From Kiritimatiellia bacterium (GTDB lineage: Bacteria; Verrucomicrobiota; Kiritimatiellia; RFP12; UBA1067), in contig JAEDKA010000040.1 of NCBI GenBank assembly GCA_016296065.1, positions 1 to 33,734 of the forward strand: a stretch of 33,734 nt of DNA, given 5' to 3'. A model generated the notes under the pieces. The model saw only the letters and a list, made by a program, of their open reading frames with translations, did not search any database and had not been told where the DNA came from. Position numbers and translations under genes: made by a program. The stretch's first letter is position 1. Every line of letters starts with the position of its first letter. This document shows, piece by piece, positions 25,398 to 33,454 of this stretch.

Positions 25398-26059
25398 AGG
25401 TTCTTGTGATGGAAGACGACAGACTGTCGGCCGAGCATGCTGTCGCTGCGGTGGACGCCTGTGGATACGACTGCGACGTGGCGAGCAACGGGAAGGAGGG
25501 TCTGCGTATGATGGCTGCAAAGGAATACGACATCGCGCTCGTCGACATCGAGATGCCCGAACTCGGAGGGCTCGACGTCATTCGCACCGCGAGGCAGCGC
25601 AAGACGGATACATATCTCATTGTCCTGAGTTCGCATGCAAGCCCCGCCGAGCGAATCGCAGGCCTCAAGATGGGCGCGGACGACTATCTCGTCAAGCCGA
25701 TCTCGATCGACGAGCTTTCGCTCCGGCTGCAGGCGGTCGCGCGGCGCATCGCGCCGGATTCGGCGGAGGACATATTGTCCTGCGCCGGCGTTGTCGTGAA
25801 CGTCGACAAGAAGACCGTGAGGCGGAACGGACAGATCATCGAACTCACTCCCACCGAGAGGAAACTCCTCGTCTATCTCATGCGGAACAAGGGCAAATGC
25901 GTGACGTACGATTTGATCGCCGACCATTTGTGGTGGCATCTGGACTCTACGGGGAGCGTCGTCTCCGCGAACGTCAGCAGGCTCCGCAAGAAGCTTGCCG
26001 CCGGAGGGGGCCGCGAGGTGATTCATACCGTGAGGGACTTCGGATATGTGTTCAAGTAG
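25394..26059 (+). CDS. OmpR/PhoB-family response regulator
   Basis: The product is 221 aa, the usual length for the family. The receiver domain (about 1–118) has the acidic pair D8/D9, the phospho-acceptor D51 in ALVDIEMP, a Ser in VLSSHA at the conserved Thr/Ser position, and the conserved Lys in DYLVKPIS. The C-terminal winged helix (about 125–221) has the family pattern LTPTERKLLVYLM…VVSANVSRLRKKL…VIHTVRDFGYVF. Members bind tandem direct repeats, usually with an 11-bp period, upstream of or over the -35 region. The start overlaps the preceding gene (ATGA) and the stop overlaps the kinase gene by 14 bp, so all three are co-translated. The pho-box-like elements at 2498, 16941 and 27176 are obvious candidate targets (inference). 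Confidence 0.93.
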   Translation: MKVLVMEDDRLSAEHAVAAVDACGYDCDVASNGKEGLRMMAAKEYDIALVDIEMPELGGLDVIRTARQRKTDTYLIVLSSHASPAERIAGLKMGADDYLVKPISIDELSLRLQAVARRIAPDSAEDILSCAGVVVNVDKKTVRRNGQIIELTPTERKLLVYLMRNKGKCVTYDLIADHLWWHLDSTGSVVSANVSRLRKKLAAGGGREVIHTVRDFGYVFK

Positions 26060-27131
26060 GAGCAGAAGCATACGGACGGTGATCTTTGCGACCGGCGTTC
26101 CGCTTCTTGCGGCGTCCATGGTGCTTGCGGCCGGCGTCGCGCTCTGGCTTGGCGTCGGCTCGCTGCTGCGCAGGATGGGCGTCGAGGGGTTTCCTTGTGT
26201 AGTTTCGGAGTACGTCTGGATATTCCTGTGGGTGCTCCTGGCCGAAGCTGCCGCGGTGGCGGCGGGAATCGTCGTGTTCCGTCTGCTCGCGCGCAGGATA
26301 TCTCGTCCGGTTGAGAAGTTCGCCGCGGAGGTTGACGGACTTGTTCGGTCGCCCAAGCCCAATCACGTATGCGATGACACGCGCATAGCGGAACTCGACA
26401 GGCTTGCGCAGGCGTTCAACCGCCTGCAGACGGTGCGTGCGCGGCAGGCGGCCGAGATACGCGACCTGGCAAGGAACGTCCTCCACGACCTTCGCGCTCC
26501 CATCGCGAACATCTACAACGAGTCAGACAGGCTGTTCCATGACATGGTGGGACGCGAGGAGGCGTCCGCCGCGATCATGTCCGCCAGCCGTTCGTTGCTG
26601 CGCATCATCGACACCAACGCGGAGATATCGCGCAACTACAGCGGCTGCGAGGACACGCCGTCCTCGCCGGTCGATCTTGCCGAAGTCGTCCGAGAATCGG
26701 TTGAAGTGTATTCCGCGGTAGCTGAGGAGAAGGGCGTCTGCATCAAGTGCGTTCTGCCGGAATCGCCTGTTCGTATGGAAGGGCACGTCGCCAAGCTGCA
26801 GCGGCTTGTCGGCAACCTCATCGACAACGCAGTGAAGTTCACGCCCGGCGGCGGTTCTGTGAGCGTCGAGCTCGTTTCGGATGAAAAGGGGATACGCCTG
26901 ACCGTATCCGACACGGGGGTTGGAATCCCCAAGTCGGAGATAGACTTTATCTACGAACGTTTCTACCGCTGTTCCGACGCCAAGTCGGTTTCCGGAACAG
27001 GACTCGGCCTCTCAATGGTTCACTCGATTGTAGAGTTCTACAATGGCAATATCGACTGCCAGTCGAGCGTTGGCTGCGGTACGAGCTTTTTCATCAGCTT
27101 CCCGCCTCTGCCGCAATCCACCGCCGTTTAA
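26046..27131 (+). CDS. Sensor histidine kinase, partner of the preceding response regulator
   Basis: The product is 361 aa. Two transmembrane helices (about 10–36 and 57–80) enclose a loop of only about 20 residues, so there is no room for a folded periplasmic sensor domain. That suggests sensing within the membrane or through a partner protein. A HAMP-like linker (RRISRPVEKFAAEVDGL) leads to a dimerisation domain with the phospho-acceptor H147 in VLHDLRAPI. The ATPase domain has the N box (NLIDNAVKF), G1 (DTGVGIP) and G2 (GTGLGLS). The gene overlaps the response regulator by 14 bp. Being third in a chain of overlapping genes after RHS2 and its membrane partner, it may monitor export or deployment of RHS2 (inference). 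Confidence 0.93.
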   Translation: MCSSRSRSIRTVIFATGVPLLAASMVLAAGVALWLGVGSLLRRMGVEGFPCVVSEYVWIFLWVLLAEAAAVAAGIVVFRLLARRISRPVEKFAAEVDGLVRSPKPNHVCDDTRIAELDRLAQAFNRLQTVRARQAAEIRDLARNVLHDLRAPIANIYNESDRLFHDMVGREEASAAIMSASRSLLRIIDTNAEISRNYSGCEDTPSSPVDLAEVVRESVEVYSAVAEEKGVCIKCVLPESPVRMEGHVAKLQRLVGNLIDNAVKFTPGGGSVSVELVSDEKGIRLTVSDTGVGIPKSEIDFIYERFYRCSDAKSVSGTGLGLSMVHSIVEFYNGNIDCQSSVGCGTSFFISFPPLPQSTAV

Positions 27132-27175
27132 CGCCTCCCCGCAGCTTGCGTCCATAAGTTTGCGCAGTCTAATCT

Positions 27176-27229
27176 CCTACAGTTTTACAGGAAAACTGTA
27201 GGAAAATTGTAGGAATTCTTTTCTATATT
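27176..27229 (+). promoter_or_regulatory. Pho-box-like activated promoter element, copy C
   Basis: CCTACAG lies at 27176–27182, CTGTAGG at 27196–27202, TTGTAGG at 27207–27213 (11-bp period) and TATATT at 27224–27229, then ATTGCGCGT. The first half also forms an inverted repeat (CCTACAGTTTT with AAAACTGTAGG). It starts 44 bp after the kinase gene and precedes RHS3. Confidence 0.75.
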
Positions 27230-27257
27230 ATTGCGCGTGTTCAGACCAGGTTGTGCC

Positions 27258-27296
27258 ATGAACACGAGAACAACAACTAATGTAGACATGGAGTAG
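27258..27296 (+). CDS. Possible 12-codon leader peptide upstream of RHS3
   Basis: ATG at 27258 opens a short frame (MNTRTTTNVDME) ending at TAG 27294–27296, four bases before the RHS3 start. Its end overlaps the ribosome site of RHS3 (GGAG…AGG), so coupling is conceivable. A weak AGG lies upstream. It may be chance. Confidence 0.25.
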   Translation: MNTRTTTNVDME

Positions 27297-27300
27297 GACT

Positions 27301-30300
27301 ATGAAAAGCGGAATCAGTCTTGGTCTTGCCGCCGTTTCGGCGGTGTCGATCGCGCTTTGCTGCGGCGAGGCGCTGGCAGGCAGGGAATTGTCGAGGAATC
27401 CTCCGTCCGCGTGCAGCGGTCCGGGGAACAAATGCGGGTGTCCTGAAAAGAAGGTTACGGCAAAGTGCATCAAGGCTACCGTTGATCTGGGAGAGACAAC
27501 GCCGTGGACTGGCTCGCTTGAATGTTCGCTGAAGATATTCGCCGACGACGATTCTCCGTCGATATTCACGGCGGACTCGCTTTACGCCGTCCTTGGCGGG
27601 TACACGTTCAAGCGGCTCGGCACGCAGAACCTTGCGGACGGCGCAACCCCTGCGGAAGTCGTGTTCTCCCATCCGAATGGCGAGCCTGTCCATTTTGTCT
27701 TCGCCGAAGGAGAGTCGCTCGGACGGCCCGATCCGGGCGTACACATCAAGATGGACGAGCGACTCATGATGGTCGATGCGGAAGGGTGGGCGACGACCAG
27801 CGATCCCGTGTATTACGACCTGTACCTCGGCGACGGTTCGCGACGCCGATTCCTCGCAACGAACATGACAGGCGCCCTTGGTCAGCTCGTCTCCATAACC
27901 GACGCGCGCGGCGTCACAGCTACGCCAGCAGACATGGGCGTAGACATCGTTTACGACTCGAACGGGGTGCGCCAGTATCTCTCGCCGTCGCGTCTTGCCG
28001 ATGTCGCGCATGCATCGGGATTCTCCGGGTACGACGTTGCGGTCTACGCCCTGCAGGAGGCCCCGGCGAAGGATGCGCAGACGGGACTCTATGCTGTTCC
28101 TGCGACTCAACCCGTCGAACGGTTTTCCATCCGGCGCGAGAACGACGGGAAGCGCGCCGTTGTCACGGTGCAGAAGGGCGTAGGGGAAACTCTGCGGTAC
28201 GTCTTCGATTACGCCATGGGGGAGTGGTCGCTCACGAGGCCTTCTGGTGCGCAGGAACTGAGGGAAAGGCATATCGCAGACGAGCGCGAAGCAAAGATCG
28301 TGACCTCGTATGTGTCGTCGCATGGCGAGCGGCTGGAGCACACCGAGTACAACTACAAGTGGGAGTCCTGGGGCTTCGCGATGACCAACAAAGTCGAGGG
28401 ATTCGACGGTGTGACCGACACCACCGAATGGACATACTACACCTCCGGCAACGGTAAGGGACAGATCAAAACCGAGAAGCGCCAGTCGGGGCTGCTCATC
28501 CAGTACACCTACGACAATGTTGACCGCGTAATCTCCGAGACGCGCTCCGGTCCCGACATGATGACGGAGATGACGACCTACGACTACACTCCGGTCGATC
28601 CCAGCGACCCAGTTCTTCCTGTCGACACCCGTCCGCGCACGGTGGTTCGCAAACTCAACAACATCGAATGCGAGCGCACGTACTACGTCTATTCGCCGCT
28701 TACCAACATCGTCGAGCGCGTCGGCACCCAAGGCGCGGCCTTTGGCGGAACGAACGTTCTCCGCAGCGTCACGACCTATTACCCCGCAGACGAGGGTAAC
28801 GGCGGCTCGGTAGGGGGCGGCCACCGGACGCCCCGCTCCGGCCTCGTCTCCTCCATTCGCCATGAGGATGGCAAACTCGACGTCTACGATTACGCTCTCA
28901 CCTCCAATCTCTGGGTCGAGACAGTCACCCATCTCCACGAGCAATCCCCCTTGCCCGTCTCTGGTAAGACTACCCGCGACATCACAGTTACCAATGCTCG
29001 CGGTGAAGAGATCGAAACCCGCACCGAGGCGTTCATCGACGGAATTTGGTATACTATTGCCAGAAACCGTATGACATACAACGCAGAAGGCAAGCGCGTT
29101 CGAAGCGAAAACCTCGCCGGTCAGGTCACGACCACGGCGTGGGACTGCTGTCAAAAAGTTTCGGAAACCCAGCCCGACGGCTCGACCACAACCTGGGACT
29201 ACGACGACGAAGGGCGCGTGATTGCCTCTTCTCGCCTCATCCCGCTCGACATGACAAATGTCACTTGGCTTACCACCTGCTATCGCTACGACGCCCTTGG
29301 CCGCCAAGTCGCCACCTGGCAAACCAATTACGCTGCCCAAGTAGGCCTCCCTGTTACCCGTACGCGCTATGACCAACTTGGCCGCGTCATGGCTCGTGTC
29401 GACCAGCTTGGCAACACTACGACGACGAAGTATAGTCCAGATGGACGAACTGTGTTCGTCCGTAATCCCAACACCTCAACTCGTGTCACTACCCGCTCTG
29501 CCTCTGGTGACACGCTCTCCATCACCGGCTCCGCGGTGACTCCCGAGTTCCATTTCTACGGCATCCTCCCCGACGGCACCCGCTGGTCCCGCATAGTGCA
29601 GGGCGAAACAGCCTCTTCGCCGCGCTTCACCAAGCGCTTTGAGAACCTCCTTGACCAGACCATCCGCGAAGAGCGTAGCGGTTTCCAGGGCGCGGTTCTC
29701 GCAACGTCTCACTCCTACGACTCTCTCGGTCGCCTTGTTTCCACTACCGCCGATTACGAGCCTACTACAGAGTACACGTACGACACTCTTGGCAACCGCA
29801 TTGCCACTACCCGCAGGGTCGGTGCTGCGGCGACTGGTACAACGAGCATCCTGCTCGTTGATGCCGAATGGCGAAAAACCGAAATGCTCTCTTCCTTTGT
29901 TCTCGACGACGCCATCGTCTGGCTCACCCAAACCAACATCGTCTCCTGTTCCGATTCCTCCATCGCGCCTTTTGTCACCTCCTCTGCGCGCCAACTCACC
30001 GGCCTTACCTCCGCGCTCCCTGCGCGTTCCCGCTCTACTGACATCCGCGGCAACGTCACTGTGCACGAAACCATGGTTGATTCTTCCATCGTCACCTCTC
30101 GCCAAACGCTTCCCTACGCGACCAACAAGCCACTGTCGCTCTCCCGCTACGGAGTCTTGGTGATGGACGTCTCTGTCTCCGCCGTTACCAACGCTGTCGC
30201 CTACGATTCTCTCGGTCGGGCTATAGCTAACACCGATGGACGCGGCAACACTCGTCATACGGAATACAACTCCTTCGGCCAGCGTTCCGCTTCAATAGAC

Positions 30301-32751
30301 GCTCTTGGCAATCGTACAATATACGCCTACAATCAGTTCGGAAATCTCGCATCCATCACCGACCCCATCGGCAATGCCACAATCTACGAATACGATCTTC
30401 GCGGCCGCAAGACCTATGAAGGTGGCGCAACATATCCAGTTCGCTACACTTACGATGTCTTCGGAAACAAGACAACGATGATGACGTACCGCAATGAATC
30501 GCTTGGACCGAACTCAGGCGATGTCACTACTTGGCTTTACGATATTGCCTCAGGCTGCATGACCAACAAAGTCTACGCCGATGGTAAAGGCCCAACATAC
30601 AGCTATACGCCTGATGGCAATCTCTCTCAGCGCACATGGGCACGCGGAATCATAACGGATTACGCATACGACGGCTGGAACAATCTTACAAACACAACCT
30701 ACTCCGACGACACGCCGACTGTCTCGCTCTTCTATGATGCAATGGGTCGTCAGACAGAAGCCCATGACGCCGCAGGTGTAGCTACGTTCATCTACGATTC
30801 CTTTGGTTCGCTTACAAACGAAACGGTCATCGGGGTCGCCGGTACGAATACTATTGAGCGATTCTGGGATGATTACGGTCGCACGGCAGGCTATGCCCTT
30901 AACGGAATACGCCAAACCACGATTGGCTATGGACTTGGAACTGCGCGTATCGAGACAATGCAAGTCCATGAATCAACAGAACCTAACCTCAATTCTCCAA
31001 CTCCAACTCAAAACTCCAACTGCTTTGTCTGGTCCTATCTTCCCGGCTCCGACCTCAAGTCATCCCTCGCCTACCCCAATGGCCTTACTGCATCATGGCA
31101 ATACGACGCCAATAACCAGCTGCTCCAAGTCTGCAACGCAACGCCGACCAACGTCATTTCGCAGTACGACTACGTGTATGATGCGGCAGGCCGTCGCGTG
31201 CAGATCGGCCGCTCAGGCTCGGCGATGTCTGAAAACCGCATTGACGTCTATGGCTACAACGCTCGCGGCGAACTTACCAGCGCCGGGAGGGCCGAGCTTG
31301 TCTCGACCGCACCAGAATATGCCTACCAGTACGACGACATCGGCAATCGCCTGACTTCGCTCGACCTCGGAACCAACCGAGTTTACGCGGCCAACAACCT
31401 CAACCAGTATACCTCCATCTCCAACTTTGCGTCCTCTGCGTCCTTTGCGGCTGAATTCATTCCTCAATTCGATGACGACGGCAATCAGACTCTCATCAAA
31501 ACCGCGACCGGCATTTGGCAGGTTCAGTACAACGGCGAGAACCGGCCAATCCTGTGGGAATGCGTCACACCCGACTCAAACACTTCAAACTCAAACACTC
31601 AAACACTCATCTCGATGTCCTACGACCGCATGGGCCGCCGCGTGACGAAGAACGCCCATCGGTTCGTCTACGATGGATACTTGCAAATATCGAAATTTGA
31701 ACATCAAACATCAAACGCCAAACTTCAAACTTTCATCTGGGATCCAACCGAGCCCGTCGCAACTCGCCCGCTTGTGTGGAACAGCGGCCCTTCTGTCTCA
31801 TATTATTGTCATGATGGCAATAAGAATGTGAGTGAAGTTGCCTCTGATAATGGAGGCATCGTTGTGCACTATGCGTATGCGCCGTTTGGTGCGGTTATTG
31901 AAATGATATCTGATAATATAGTTAAAATGTTATGTTTTTCAGAGACTAATTCATTTTGCTTTTCGTCTGAATATATTGACGATGCATTGGGGCTTGCATA
32001 TTACAACTACAGGCACTGTAGCTTTATTGTGGGGAGGTGGACGAGTCGAGAGCCAATAATGGAGCATTCAAATCAGAAATTATTTACAGGGTACTTACCA
32101 GCAACGGAGGATGCCCCTATGAAAGCACTATATCAATTTGTAATGAATTCATCGCTCATGAAATTTGATGTCGGAGGTTTATTCCCTGCTGGCAAAAACG
32201 AAGACTGGGAGAGCATGGAAACTAGCAGAGGTAATTGCTGGCGTTACGCATGCAATGATCCTGCGAAAGGCAAGGAAGAGCCACAGGCGCATCCGCCTGG
32301 GATATATTCTATTCCTGGACAATTAATTTTATTTGATGCCTATGGCAGATATGCTTCATGTGCAGATTTGAAGAAAGGCATTGAATCTGTTCATGGTATT
32401 AAAGCGTGCAATAGTGCGCAATGCCCGCCATGTCATTATGCAATTTTTGCGGTTTTGAAAAAAGTTCCGCCCAAGCAAGATTGGGCTTCTAGACTTCTAA
32501 GGAAACTTGGCCGAAAGGATGAAGATGTGTATTCGGATTTTCATTTCTACCGGCAAGACACGGATGATAAATGCGTGCCTACTGGGACGTGGAGTCATAA
32601 AAGAGGGAAACTGCCCATAGAAAGCGGTATTACGGATCCTGCGCAGCATGCTCGTGATACTTTAGGTTATAAAGAATCGTGTGGTTATTATTGTTTGCCG
32701 TGTTCGGGGCTTGATGCTGATTTGCTCGAAAGGAACACAAATGCTCAGTAA
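27301..32751 (+). CDS. RHS/YD-repeat protein RHS3 with cysteine-protease-like tip, paralogue of RHS1
   Basis: The product is 1816 aa. A Sec signal peptide (about 1–23, GEALA|G), a cysteine-rich stretch and an N-terminal domain are nearly superimposable on RHS1 in protein sequence. YD repeats follow to about residue 1480. From about 31790 the DNA turns AT-rich, already inside the core end (YYNYRHCSFIVGRWTSREPIME), so core end and tip came together. The tip (about 1627–1816) has GNCWRYACNDP with C1646 and SDFHFYRQD with H1748, then WSHKRGKL, DPAQHA and GYYCLP. I recall this NC[WY]xYA … D[YF]HFYR … WSHK pattern from uncharacterised proteins that look like papain-fold cysteine peptidases; the catalytic reading (C1646/H1748) is inference. 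The gene overlaps the next by 11 bp. No PAAR or type VI features are seen. Confidence 0.85.
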   Translation: MKSGISLGLAAVSAVSIALCCGEALAGRELSRNPPSACSGPGNKCGCPEKKVTAKCIKATVDLGETTPWTGSLECSLKIFADDDSPSIFTADSLYAVLGGYTFKRLGTQNLADGATPAEVVFSHPNGEPVHFVFAEGESLGRPDPGVHIKMDERLMMVDAEGWATTSDPVYYDLYLGDGSRRRFLATNMTGALGQLVSITDARGVTATPADMGVDIVYDSNGVRQYLSPSRLADVAHASGFSGYDVAVYALQEAPAKDAQTGLYAVPATQPVERFSIRRENDGKRAVVTVQKGVGETLRYVFDYAMGEWSLTRPSGAQELRERHIADEREAKIVTSYVSSHGERLEHTEYNYKWESWGFAMTNKVEGFDGVTDTTEWTYYTSGNGKGQIKTEKRQSGLLIQYTYDNVDRVISETRSGPDMMTEMTTYDYTPVDPSDPVLPVDTRPRTVVRKLNNIECERTYYVYSPLTNIVERVGTQGAAFGGTNVLRSVTTYYPADEGNGGSVGGGHRTPRSGLVSSIRHEDGKLDVYDYALTSNLWVETVTHLHEQSPLPVSGKTTRDITVTNARGEEIETRTEAFIDGIWYTIARNRMTYNAEGKRVRSENLAGQVTTTAWDCCQKVSETQPDGSTTTWDYDDEGRVIASSRLIPLDMTNVTWLTTCYRYDALGRQVATWQTNYAAQVGLPVTRTRYDQLGRVMARVDQLGNTTTTKYSPDGRTVFVRNPNTSTRVTTRSASGDTLSITGSAVTPEFHFYGILPDGTRWSRIVQGETASSPRFTKRFENLLDQTIREERSGFQGAVLATSHSYDSLGRLVSTTADYEPTTEYTYDTLGNRIATTRRVGAAATGTTSILLVDAEWRKTEMLSSFVLDDAIVWLTQTNIVSCSDSSIAPFVTSSARQLTGLTSALPARSRSTDIRGNVTVHETMVDSSIVTSRQTLPYATNKPLSLSRYGVLVMDVSVSAVTNAVAYDSLGRAIANTDGRGNTRHTEYNSFGQRSASIDALGNRTIYAYNQFGNLASITDPIGNATIYEYDLRGRKTYEGGATYPVRYTYDVFGNKTTMMTYRNESLGPNSGDVTTWLYDIASGCMTNKVYADGKGPTYSYTPDGNLSQRTWARGIITDYAYDGWNNLTNTTYSDDTPTVSLFYDAMGRQTEAHDAAGVATFIYDSFGSLTNETVIGVAGTNTIERFWDDYGRTAGYALNGIRQTTIGYGLGTARIETMQVHESTEPNLNSPTPTQNSNCFVWSYLPGSDLKSSLAYPNGLTASWQYDANNQLLQVCNATPTNVISQYDYVYDAAGRRVQIGRSGSAMSENRIDVYGYNARGELTSAGRAELVSTAPEYAYQYDDIGNRLTSLDLGTNRVYAANNLNQYTSISNFASSASFAAEFIPQFDDDGNQTLIKTATGIWQVQYNGENRPILWECVTPDSNTSNSNTQTLISMSYDRMGRRVTKNAHRFVYDGYLQISKFEHQTSNAKLQTFIWDPTEPVATRPLVWNSGPSVSYYCHDGNKNVSEVASDNGGIVVHYAYAPFGAVIEMISDNIVKMLCFSETNSFCFSSEYIDDALGLAYYNYRHCSFIVGRWTSREPIMEHSNQKLFTGYLPATEDAPMKALYQFVMNSSLMKFDVGGLFPAGKNEDWESMETSRGNCWRYACNDPAKGKEEPQAHPPGIYSIPGQLILFDAYGRYASCADLKKGIESVHGIKACNSAQCPPCHYAIFAVLKKVPPKQDWASRLLRKLGRKDEDVYSDFHFYRQDTDDKCVPTGTWSHKRGKLPIESGITDPAQHARDTLGYKESCGYYCLPCSGLDADLLERNTNAQ
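30970..31020 (+). repeat. CAACTCCAA-type simple-sequence array, site 1 of RHS3
   Basis: Imperfect CCAACT/CAACTCAAA units lie in frame at the position where RHS1 has CAATCAAA units (13182–13229). Confidence 0.65.
31571..31732 (+). repeat. CAAACACT and CATCAAA simple-sequence arrays, sites 2 and 3 of RHS3
   Basis: Site 2 (31571–31608) has CTCAAACA/CTTCAAA units and site 3 (31699–31732) has CATCAAA and CTTCAAA units. The conserved LISMSYDRMGRRVTKN segment lies between them. Site 4 of RHS1 has no counterpart here; the sequence instead turns AT-rich at that very place (about 31785). Confidence 0.65.
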
Positions 32752-33319
32752 TCATATGACGACTAAAGCAGTATATCTTCTGTTCTGTGCATGGTTTTGC
32801 TTGGGGTGTTTCCAAGTAAGAACTGCAGTAGTATGCCGTGTCGGTAGATTACAGGTAACGACAGATGATTCATCTAATGTTCAAGTTGTGACAACGGAAC
32901 GGAATGAAACTGAGGAGGTCTTGTGGAATTTAGATCGCCCTAAGATAGGATATTTATATGGTTCTGAATTTCTGATATCGGGAACATTACAACAGATAAT
33001 AGGGGAGTTTAGGGAAAAACCAGCGAAAACCGATGAAAAGCAGAAAGATGCCATAACGATTGCAATGATGTCTTCGGATAGTAATATAGGGGATGTTTTG
33101 TTGTTGGAAACTGTTTATTATGGGGGGTGTTACAACCTTTTTGAAACAAGAATGACTATGTTTTCCAAGCGAGAAGCGTATTATTGTATGGTATTTGATG
33201 CCTGTTTCGGATATGGGATTTACCCTGTTTGGGGCGTGTCATGTGACGGTGGAATTAGAATCCTTGAGAGGACATGGAATAATGGAAATAAAGTTTATGA
33301 TATTTGTTGCTCTAAATGA
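32741..33319 (+). CDS. Small exported or membrane-anchored protein after RHS3, immunity candidate
   Basis: From the ATG at 32741 the product is 192 aa, with GAAAGGA about 6 bases upstream; an in-frame ATG at 32756 is an alternative, and the frame is open to 32681 without a ribosome site. The N-terminus is a hydrophobic segment (about residues 9–25) ending in CLGC, which may be a signal peptide or a weak lipobox. The rest is mixed alpha/beta with several cysteines and ends in CCSK. I do not recognise a family. It overlaps the RHS3 stop by 11 bp and shares the tip's AT-rich composition, both as expected for an immunity gene that moves with its tip. An extracytoplasmic location would fit a toxin acting outside the cytosol. 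Confidence in the gene is high; confidence in the role is low. Confidence 0.6.
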   Translation: MLSNHMTTKAVYLLFCAWFCLGCFQVRTAVVCRVGRLQVTTDDSSNVQVVTTERNETEEVLWNLDRPKIGYLYGSEFLISGTLQQIIGEFREKPAKTDEKQKDAITIAMMSSDSNIGDVLLLETVYYGGCYNLFETRMTMFSKREAYYCMVFDACFGYGIYPVWGVSCDGGIRILERTWNNGNKVYDICCSK

Positions 33320-33354
33320 GATTGCAACAAGAGACAAAAAGTGCCGGGCTTTTC

Positions 33355-33378
33355 TGCATAAGTTCTACTGCATAAGTT
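33355..33378 (+). repeat. TGCATAAGTT direct repeat, 14-bp period
   Basis: TGCATAAGTT occurs at 33355–33364 and 33369–33378. The second copy continues into TTG, and a similar CATAAGTTTG occurs at 27153 just ahead of promoter element C. Confidence 0.6.
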
Positions 33379-33454
33379 TGGTTGCGGAGTGTTGGGGAGA
33401 GTCCAACGGGTCGTGTTACTGCATCGCTGCGCTGAACTGCGATTCCAATCTTAG

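Noticed and set aside
27277..29376. A 699-codon open frame on the minus strand
   Set aside because: It lies entirely opposite RHS3, which has a signal peptide, YD repeats and a close paralogue. It arises from GC-rich codon structure and has no recognisable domain.
9533..32751. Type VI secretion-linked RHS effectors
   Set aside because: No PAAR domain, VgrG, Hcp or EagR-like chaperone gene is present. RHS1 and RHS3 begin with Sec signal peptides and RHS2 with membrane helices.
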